Origin: Nocardioides sp.
GTDB taxonomy: Bacteria; Actinomycetota; Actinomycetes; Propionibacteriales; Nocardioidaceae
DNA: 27,346 bases
Direction of reading: 5' to 3'
Assembly: GCA_029264225.1 (NCBI GenBank)
Contig: JARICB010000295.1
Coordinates: forward strand, 1 to 27,346
Below are positions 1 to 4,948 of this stretch, piece after piece. The notes under the pieces are model-generated. The model ran no database searches and was not told the origin of the DNA. It worked only from the letters and a program-made list of their open reading frames with translations. Within the stretch, counting starts at the first letter, position 1. Every line of letters begins with the position of its first letter. Both the position numbers and the translations under genes were made by a program.

Positions 1-542
1 AACTTCGCAGACCAACCGACGTGCTGGCGCCAGCCCAGCAAGTTCGCCGGCTTCACATCTTGGTGGGTCACCTTCGCTCGATGCAGTTGCCCAAGCGCAA
101 TTGCGCAATCGCGAACGAGGGCTAGGCCGACCGCGAACTCGGCAACATCGGTTGCGTCAAGGACGTCTCGAGAGTCGCCGTCTGCCTCCTCGAATATCAA
201 GTAACTGACGCGACCGGGAAACGCATCGGGCACTGTCACAGTGCCCGATGCAATGGCGTGGACGACGCGCCGCATCTTTTGTTGCCGACATTGCTCCAGC
301 AGATCCCGTTCAAATAGAAAGGCCGCTGATAGCCGCTGCAGCGCCTCGGCCAAGTCGTCTTCCTCGAATGCGGACGACCAATCTAGTGCTTTGCAGAAAG
401 CTCGCTTTCCAGTGCGATTCCTCACGATGTATCCGACTGAAAACTCCGCCTGCGTCCGGTCTGATTGAGCTGCGACCTTCCCGATCACTTCCCAGTCTGG
501 GTCAAGCGTTAGCCCCATCAGCTGTTCTGCCGCGGGGATCAC
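1..542 (-). CDS. Protein kinase-fold protein, partial (C-terminus off window)
   Basis: I translated this minus-strand frame by hand; it is open for about 180 codons and leaves the window at base 1. Kinase-fold hallmarks appear in order: a candidate ATP-anchoring lysine in FCKAL near residue 50, a candidate helix-C glutamate in FERDLLEQ near residue 78, and a catalytic loop HQDVKPANLL near residue 165 with the catalytic Asp, Lys and Asn. HQD replaces the usual HRD, which suggests an atypical or non-RD kinase. The activation segment and DFG motif lie outside the window. The GTG start at 542 overlaps the TGA of the upstream membrane-protein gene (GTGA), so the two are probably translationally coupled. 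Codon use is less GC-biased than in the core genes. It probably phosphorylates Ser/Thr of an unknown target. An aminoglycoside-phosphotransferase-like kinase is the main alternative. Confidence 0.75.
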   Translation of the reverse strand, partial: MIPAAEQLMGLTLDPDWEVIGKVAAQSDRTQAEFSVGYIVRNRTGKRAFCKALDWSSAFEEDDLAEALQRLSAAFLFERDLLEQCRQQKMRRVVHAIASGTVTVPDAFPGRVSYLIFEEADGDSRDVLDATDVAEFAVGLALVRDCAIALGQLHRAKVTHQDVKPANLLGWRQHVGWSAK

Positions 543-844
543 GTGCGGTCGGACTTGCCGTAGTAGTAGCCGGTTACCGCACCCACCAAGCCGACTAACG
601 GCGAGATCAGCAAGCCCGCAATCTCGGCGAATGACTCAGCTGGAACCCGCTTGAACCACAGCAGCAGTATCAGACCGACCACCACAACGATCAGCAGTCC
701 TACGAGCAGATACGCCAGGTAGGCGCGAGTCTCGTCAACCGGGCGTGCACGCTTTTCCGTGACACTGCGAGGCTCTACGTTCCCCCAGTCGCCCAAGTCG
801 ATGAAGTTCTCGTCGAACGGTGTCTCGTTGCTTGGCGCGGTCAT
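539..844 (-). CDS. Small two-helix membrane protein in kinase operon
   Basis: This 101-residue protein has a charged, acidic N-terminal half (about residues 1-40). Two hydrophobic segments follow, at about 45-64 (rich in L, V and I) and about 73-93 (ending VGAVTGYYYGKS), so it is probably an inner-membrane hairpin with an N-terminal cytoplasmic tail. I recognise no family. A purine-rich AGGGGG lies 6 bases before the ATG. It sits 32 bases downstream of the RHH-like gene and its stop overlaps the start of the kinase gene, so the three look like one operon. It may anchor the kinase or act as its sensor or substrate; that is inference only. Confidence 0.7.
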   Translation of the reverse strand: MTAPSNETPFDENFIDLGDWGNVEPRSVTEKRARPVDETRAYLAYLLVGLLIVVVVGLILLLWFKRVPAESFAEIAGLLISPLVGLVGAVTGYYYGKSDRT

Positions 845-876
845 GCGGATCCCCCTAGGTTCTTACAACGTTCGGA

Positions 877-1089
877 CTAGCGAAAGACAACTTCCCGCTG
901 TACGCCGTCTTCCTCTACCAGGATCTTCCCGCCAGCCTGCGCTCGCTCCTTGATGTATCGCTCAGTCGCCAGCGCCTTGCGCAGATACCCAGACACAGTC
1001 TCGTTGTCGGCATCCGCCAGTTCCTTCAGGTCTTCGTAGTCGTCCCGCAACATGCTGATTGCAACGCGGACGCGATCCTGCTCGCCCAT
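877..1089 (-). CDS. Ribbon-helix-helix-like small DNA-binding protein
   Basis: This 70-residue protein begins with a short strand-like stretch (RVRVAISMLRDDYEDL). An amphipathic helix and a turn follow, then a second helix (NETVSGYLRKALATERYI). That is the strand-helix-helix plan of CopG/Arc-type ribbon-helix-helix repressors and of many antitoxins. The C-terminal 20 residues look strand-rich and carry charged residues. The start is well fixed: AAGGAG lies 6 bases before the ATG. It is the first gene of the operon with the membrane protein and the kinase, and short GTATG/CATAC repeats lie just upstream, so autoregulation is plausible. I infer the fold from pattern alone. It could be an antitoxin or a simple operon repressor. 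Confidence 0.65.
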   Translation of the reverse strand: MGEQDRVRVAISMLRDDYEDLKELADADNETVSGYLRKALATERYIKERAQAGGKILVEEDGVQREVVFR

Positions 1090-1091
1090 GA

Positions 1092-1132
1092 CATACTCCT
1101 TGCGTAGTCGGTATGTGCCTAGTATGCGTCAA
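1092..1132 (-). promoter_or_regulatory. Candidate promoter/operator of the RHH-kinase operon
   Basis: On the minus strand a TTGACG (-35-like, 1127-1132) precedes the RHH-like gene. The -10 is not clear: GACTAC lies at 17-base spacing and is a poor match. GTATG occurs at 1111-1115 and 1122-1126, 11 bases apart, and inverted as CATAC at 1092-1096. Short sites spaced by about one helical turn are typical of ribbon-helix-helix operators, so this may be the autoregulatory site. Confidence 0.35.
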
Positions 1133-1447
1133 ACACACACGGGACGCAACTGCGATCCCCTGTCGTCGCGTGATCTGTCGGATGCTGACACGCCTGCACC
1201 CCGCGCGGCCATGGGCGGGGCTCGTAGCCCGCTCTGCGAGCCAGAAACGGCGCAACGCCCCGTGACCAAGCCTTTCAGTCGATGCCTCCGGCACCGACGG
1301 ACACTTGGCGAAGTCGAGGCGGTCCGGTCTCACCGCCTGCAGGACGTCGATGAACGCAGGACCAGTCCGCGAATCTGGGTAGCCCATTCCGCCGCAAATC
1401 GGCGCCTACCGCTGTTGCCGGATCTGACGATGATCGTGTGTCCGGAC

Positions 1448-1612
1448 TTAGAACTCGTTCATGCTCATGTGCCATGCGACATGCCGCTCAGTCCACTGCG
1501 AGTGGTCGCCCTCGGTTGAGGCAATCAAGGCGCCGCACTGACGGCAGACCCCTGACAACTCGTTGAAGGCGTCGATCCACCCGGTGTTGTTCAGGTCATC
1601 TAGGGAAGGCAC
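1448..1612 (-). CDS. 54-residue zinc-finger-like protein
   Basis: I found this short ORF by hand translation of the minus strand. It starts at GTG 1612 and ends at TAA 1450-1448. The first half is polar (SLDDLNNTGWIDAFNELSG). It is followed by CRQCGALI (Cys23, Cys26), an acidic stretch, and WTERHVAWH with His44 and His48, which together suggest a single CxxC...HxxxH zinc-binding site. Small C-x-x-C-G-A plus W-x-x-H proteins are common in actinobacterial phages and integrated elements (from memory). No Shine-Dalgarno is visible and an in-frame stop lies 11 codons upstream, so the start is uncertain. It could be an intact small gene or the C-terminal remnant of a longer one. Function is unknown. 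Confidence 0.5.
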   Translation of the reverse strand: MPSLDDLNNTGWIDAFNELSGVCRQCGALIASTEGDHSQWTERHVAWHMSMNEF

Positions 1613-1833
1613 GTTGCCAACCGTAGTAGTGACCGGAGGCCGTCAGCAGGATATTCACCCGGATCGCACCCATCTCCCGCGATGCGGAAGTCAGCAGAAG
1701 GTGCGATTATCCGCCGCCAAAGCAGCGCCGTCGAGGACCCTCCGAACGTTCCTAAGAGACCGCTCGGAGCACCCCAGAAATGCCCTCATCGGACCCACAC
1801 GGCTAAATCTCTTGCGGACTGTGTGCGGACTGG

Positions 1834-1870
1834 GAGGGGTCACACCCCTCTGACCTGCGCAAACGCGCAG
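1834..1870 (-). terminator. Tandem hairpins, likely transcription terminator
   Basis: Two perfect inverted repeats lie 4 bases apart. GAGGGGT/ACCCCTC (1834-1840 and 1844-1850) is a 7-base stem with a 3-base loop. CTGCGC/GCGCAG (1855-1860 and 1865-1870) is a 6-base stem with a 4-base loop. They follow directly after the ychF-tail-like codons on the minus strand, where a terminator would be expected. There is no clear T tract, which is usual in GC-rich actinobacteria. Confidence 0.5.
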
Positions 1871-1872
1871 AT

Positions 1873-1893
1873 TCAGACGTTGAAGCGGAACTC
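1873..1893 (-). pseudogene. Possible displaced 3' end of ychF
   Basis: Reading the minus strand gives E-F-R-F-N-V-stop. As I recall, YchF proteins typically end in FNV (E. coli ends FLFNV). The ychF copy in this window ends instead E-F-R-F-S-N-stop at 3728-3748. Both copies share GAGTTC, then three differing bases, then TTC. This is the pattern expected if an element entered the 3' end of ychF, supplied a substitute tail and pushed the native tail outward. The shared block is short, so the reading is tentative. Confidence 0.3.
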
Positions 1894-1966
1894 CGCCGCA
1901 GTCCGCCACCGGAGCCACCACTGACTGGGCAGCACAACCTGCATACCCGCCCACCATTTCCCCGGA

Positions 1967-2764
1967 TCATTCATCCCTCACGAGCGTTCGTGCCTGCCAA
2001 CGATCAGCGCGGTGCTCGATCTCAATCGGGTGATCGAAGCACTCGCTCACCCGATCGGTCGTCAGGATCTCTTGAGCCGGGCCAACTGCATACACCTGAC
2101 CGTGTTTGACCAGCATGGCGTGGGTAGTCGTTGTCGGGAGCTCCTCCAAGTGATGGGTCACCAGAATGGTGGCGAGGTCTGGTCGCATCCGGTGGAGCCC
2201 GTCGATGGTCGTGAGGAACTGTTCGCGCGCGGCGACATCGAGTCCTGTGGCAGGCTCGTCCAAGAGCAGGAGTGGAGGGTCTGGTAGCAGTGCACGCCCG
2301 ATGAGAGTCCGTCCTCGTTCACCCTGCGACATGGTCGGCCAAGTAGCGGCTTCAAGGCCCGTGAGACCGAGCATCTGGATCAGCTCGTCGACACGATCCT
2401 GGGTGATGTCGTCTGGACGCCACCGCGGCATGAGCTCTGTCGTTCCCGTTGCGCCCGTGAGGATGACCTGCCGGACAGTGAGCGGCGAGCGGAGCGGATG
2501 ACGCGGATTGATGTGCCCAATGGATTCGCGCAGTTTGCGGATATCGACGCGACCGAGCTTGCGGCCAAGGACATGGACACTGCCTCGAGTGGGATGCGTG
2601 ACTGCTCCACACATGCTCAGGATGGTGCTCTTGCGGGCCCCGTTCGGGCCGATCAGCGCCCACCGTTCCCCCGCACGAACGGTCAGATTGATGTCGGTAA
2701 GGATCTGCCGAGATTCCCGCACGAAGTCCACGGCTTCCAGACGGAGGATCTCCCGGTCAGGCAT
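1967..2764 (-). CDS. Lone ABC transporter ATP-binding protein, YlmA-like
   Basis: This ATPase subunit is about 265 residues long. In order it has a Walker A at about residues 40-48 reading GPNGARKST, a signature reading SQGER in place of SGGQ, a Walker B LLLLDEP followed by the D-loop ATGLD, and an H-loop LVTHH. SQGER-type signatures are seen in the YlmA/ModF-like branch (from memory). The start is the ATG at 2764, preceded by GGAGAG at 5-base spacing; a longer frame to 2863 lacks similarity and was trimmed. The glycine usually before the Walker A lysine is arginine here (codon CGC), which may weaken nucleotide binding. No permease or binding protein is adjacent, so the substrate is unknown. 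It is divergent from the GntR-family gene and may be regulated by it. Confidence 0.8.
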   Translation of the reverse strand: MPDREILRLEAVDFVRESRQILTDINLTVRAGERWALIGPNGARKSTILSMCGAVTHPTRGSVHVLGRKLGRVDIRKLRESIGHINPRHPLRSPLTVRQVILTGATGTTELMPRWRPDDITQDRVDELIQMLGLTGLEAATWPTMSQGERGRTLIGRALLPDPPLLLLDEPATGLDVAAREQFLTTIDGLHRMRPDLATILVTHHLEELPTTTTHAMLVKHGQVYAVGPAQEILTTDRVSECFDHPIEIEHRADRWQARTLVRDE

Positions 2765-2952
2765 TGGCGCTCTCCAATTCAGAGGGTTCGGTCGAACGGC
2801 AGCAGCGCCGCGACCGCTCCGGCATAGAAGTCGTTCGCTGCACGGGTCGCAGTGAGCGCCCAAGGCCCAGCTGGTTTCGGCTGGCCGGACGGGTCAGCTC
2901 CTGGCGCGGCGGCGAAGGAGAAGTCGCTGAGACACGGGATAGACTCTACACA

Positions 2953-2967
2953 ACTTCTCAGACAAGT
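2953..2967. promoter_or_regulatory. Palindromic operator candidate for the GntR regulator
   Basis: ACTTcTCaGAcAAGT is a 15-base palindrome with one mismatched pair. It lies between the divergent ABC ATPase and GntR genes, 18 bases before the GntR start codon. A TAGACT box (2940-2945) on the plus strand ends 7 bases upstream, so the palindrome would cover the transcription start. FadR-type regulators bind short palindromes in such places. The link to this regulator is inferred from position. Confidence 0.5.
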
Positions 2968-2984
2968 AGCGAAGTGGAGACTCC

Positions 2985-3647
2985 ATGGCACAGGTGACAC
3001 GCATCCCGCTCGCAGAGCAAGCAGCAGACCTGCTCCTCGAGCGCATTCGTGCAGGCGAGTGGGCCCTCGGCTCAAAACTCCCCGGGGAGAACGCGCTCGG
3101 CCCGCAGCTCGGCGTAGGCCGCTCCACCGTTCGCGAAGCCATCCGTCGTCTTGCTGGACAAGGCGTACTCGCGACGCGTCAGGGTGCCGGTGTCTTCGTG
3201 GCAGCACTCGATGTTGTCGAGGACTGGAGTACGGCGCTGCGAAAAGCCGACATCAACTCCGTGATCGAAGCTCGCATCGCCATCGAAGTCGAAGCTGCAG
3301 CCCTCGCGGCCGAGCGGCGATCCCCCGCTGAGCTACGCACCATCAGCCATGCCGCAGCTAGGCGTGACGCACAACGAACCGACATCGAAACTCACGTCGA
3401 CGCCGACATCACTTTCCATCGATCGATTGTCGCGGCAGCGCACAACCCGATCCTCATCGACCTGTTCGACACCTTCACACCGCGCAGCCGGCAAGCGATG
3501 ATCGACTTACTGAGCCTCCGCGGGGAGTTTGGTAGCGACATCGATCAGCACGCACACGCCCGCATCCTCGACGCAATCGCGGGCCGAGACGCGCAAGCGG
3601 CCGCAGCTCTGGCGCGTGAGCACCTGCTTACCCTCAAAATGAAGTGA
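2985..3647 (+). CDS. GntR-family transcriptional regulator, FadR/FCD type
   Basis: The protein has 220 residues. The N-terminal winged helix (about 8-72) shows the GntR pattern: IRAGEWALGSKLPGE, then GVGRSTVREAIRRLAGQGVL and a wing RQGAGVFV. The C-terminal FCD-type all-helical domain (about 85-215) has ADITFHRSIVAAAHNP, with Asp and His placed as in metal-binding FCD domains, and a later histidine in HAHARILDAI. It would bind DNA as a dimer and respond to a small organic ligand, probably a carboxylate. The start has GGAG 7 bases upstream. The gene is divergent from the ABC ATPase, with a palindrome between them, so it probably controls that gene and itself. The ligand cannot be told from sequence. 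Confidence 0.88.
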   Translation: MAQVTRIPLAEQAADLLLERIRAGEWALGSKLPGENALGPQLGVGRSTVREAIRRLAGQGVLATRQGAGVFVAALDVVEDWSTALRKADINSVIEARIAIEVEAAALAAERRSPAELRTISHAAARRDAQRTDIETHVDADITFHRSIVAAAHNPILIDLFDTFTPRSRQAMIDLLSLRGEFGSDIDQHAHARILDAIAGRDAQAAAALAREHLLTLKMK

Positions 3648-3653
3648 GGACGT

Positions 3654-3676
3654 CTGGGCAGGACCCACCCGCCCAG
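3654..3676. terminator. Weak convergent hairpin between GntR gene and ychF
   Basis: CTGGGC (3654-3659) and GCCCAG (3671-3676) form a 6-base stem with an 11-base loop. It lies between the stops of two convergent genes (3647 and 3728), so it could serve either direction. There is no T tract. Confidence 0.35.
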
Positions 3677-3727
3677 GAATGTCGAGCGGAGAAGCGGCGA
3701 GCATGTGCTCTGGGCTTCGCCAAAGGT

Positions 3728-4804
3728 TTAGTTCGAGAACCTGAACTCGACCACGTCGCCGTCGACCATGACGTAGTCCTTGCCCTCCATGCGCACCTTG
3801 CCGGCCTCCTTGGCCTTCTGCATGGTGCCAGCGGCCATCAGGTCGTCGAAGGAGACGATCTCGGCCTTGATGAAGCCCTTCTGGAAGTCGGTGTGAATGA
3901 CTCCGGCGGCTTCAGGCGCGGTGGCGCCCTTCGGGATGGTCCAGGCCCGCGTTTCCTTGGGGCCAGCGGTCAGGTAGGTCTGCAGGCCGAGAGTGTCGAA
4001 GCCGACCCGGGCCAGCACCTCGAGGCCGGACTCCTCGATGCCCATGTCGGCGAGCATCTCCTTGGCCTCGGCATCGTCGTCGAGCTCGACCAGCTCGGAC
4101 TCGAACTTCGCGTCCAGGAAGATCGCCTCGGCGGGCGCCACGATGGCCTGCATCTTCGACTTCAGCGTCTCGTCATTGAGTTCGTCGGCGTCGCAGTTGA
4201 AGACGAAGATGAACGGCTTGGCCGTCAGCAGCGAGAGCTCACGGAGGAGTTCGAGGTCGAGCTTGGTGTCGCTGACCGGCGTGCCCCCCTCGAGCGCGGT
4301 GAGCGCCGCACGGGCGACGTCGAGGACGGCGGCCTTCGACTTGTCGCCGCGGACCTCCTTCTCCAGCCGCGGGATCGCCTTCTCCACGGTCTGGATGTCG
4401 GCCAGGATCAACTCGGTCTGGATGGTGCCGATGTCGGAGGCGGGGTTGACCTCGCCGTCGACGTGGGTGACGTCCTCGTCGCGGAAGACGCGCGTCACCT
4501 GGCAGATCGCAGCAGATTCGCGGATGTGGGAGAGGAACTTGTTGCCCAGACCCTCACCCTGCGAGGCGCCGGCCACGATCCCGGCGATGTCGACGAACTC
4601 GACCGTCGCGGGTAGCAGCTTCGCCGACCCGAACACCTCCGCGAGCCGCGGGAGCCGATCATCGGGAACCCCGACCACGCCGACGTTGGGCTCGATCGTG
4701 GCGAACGGATAGTTCGCCGCCAAGACGTCGTTCTTGGTCAGAGCGTTGAAGAGCGTTGACTTGCCCGCGTTGGGGAGACCGACGATGCCGATGGTGAGAG
4801 CCAC
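3728..4804 (-). CDS. ychF: Redox-regulated ATPase/GTPase YchF (Obg family)
   Basis: The protein has 358 residues, normal for YchF. The G1 motif GLPNAGKST is near the N-terminus, followed by a switch-like NYPFATIEPNVG stretch and the G3 region DIAG with GASQGEGLGNKFL, all typical of the family. The position of the NxxE base-recognition motif, which makes YchF prefer ATP, reads FNCDADE here, so the Glu is replaced or displaced. The C-terminal TGS-like domain ends with EGKDYVMVDGDVVEFRF and then SN instead of the common NV. I chose the GTG start at 4804 because the conserved protein begins there; the frame stays open far upstream without similarity. YchF is a ribosome- and stress-associated P-loop protein. 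A TAGACT box lies 8 bases upstream, suggesting a leaderless message. Confidence 0.96.
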   Translation of the reverse strand: MALTIGIVGLPNAGKSTLFNALTKNDVLAANYPFATIEPNVGVVGVPDDRLPRLAEVFGSAKLLPATVEFVDIAGIVAGASQGEGLGNKFLSHIRESAAICQVTRVFRDEDVTHVDGEVNPASDIGTIQTELILADIQTVEKAIPRLEKEVRGDKSKAAVLDVARAALTALEGGTPVSDTKLDLELLRELSLLTAKPFIFVFNCDADELNDETLKSKMQAIVAPAEAIFLDAKFESELVELDDDAEAKEMLADMGIEESGLEVLARVGFDTLGLQTYLTAGPKETRAWTIPKGATAPEAAGVIHTDFQKGFIKAEIVSFDDLMAAGTMQKAKEAGKVRMEGKDYVMVDGDVVEFRFSN

Positions 4805-4812
4805 GGCGGATG

Positions 4813-4818
4813 AGTCTA
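4813..4818 (-). promoter_or_regulatory. -10 box of ychF (leaderless type)
   Basis: On the minus strand TAGACT is followed by 8 bases and the GTG start of ychF. No Shine-Dalgarno is present, so the transcript probably begins at or next to the start codon. No clear -35 is seen. Confidence 0.5.
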
Positions 4819-4948
4819 CGGGCGTCACGACACGCCAGTCGAAACGCCGCACGGGGACACCGGTTTGCGTGGCCTTGGACCAGTCTTGTTCACTCGGGGG
4901 GGTCCACCCCCGGAGTTGACCCTCCTGTGCCCCGACGTCCGAGGACTC

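Larger units (their letters stand above)
1613..1966. other. Gene-free stretch with hairpins, short repeats and a possible gene remnant
   Basis: I see no convincing gene here. The stretch holds two adjacent perfect hairpins (1834-1870), GCGGACTG twice in direct orientation (1814-1821, 1825-1832) and once inverted (1899-1906), and, on the minus strand at 1873-1893, codons for E-F-R-F-N-V followed by a stop. Those codons match the usual C-terminus of YchF. The longest minus-strand ORF (1691-1957, 88 codons) has no recognisable domain, crosses both hairpins and was not called. Confidence 0.6.

Noticed and set aside
962..1387. Minus-strand 141-codon ORF overlapping the RHH-like gene
   Set aside because: Its 3' part is the RHH gene read in another frame; composition is Arg/Pro-rich with no motif.
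1052..1519. Plus-strand 155-codon ORF
   Set aside because: Antisense to the RHH gene and to part of the zinc-finger-like ORF; no Shine-Dalgarno and no domain.
1691..1957. Minus-strand 88-codon ORF across the hairpin stretch
   Set aside because: It crosses two perfect hairpins and the ychF-tail-like codons in another frame; no recognisable domain. The last 34 residues look somewhat protein-like but cannot be assigned.
2779..3207. Minus-strand ORF ending 12 bases before the ABC ATPase SD region (C-terminus ANDFYAGAVAALLPFDRTL)
   Set aside because: The last 45 residues look protein-like, but the frame has no start codon there and must run antisense through the GntR gene to find one. It could be a truncated upstream partner of the ATPase.
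3644..4615. 323-codon plus-strand ORF
   Set aside because: Antisense shadow of ychF caused by GC-rich codon bias.
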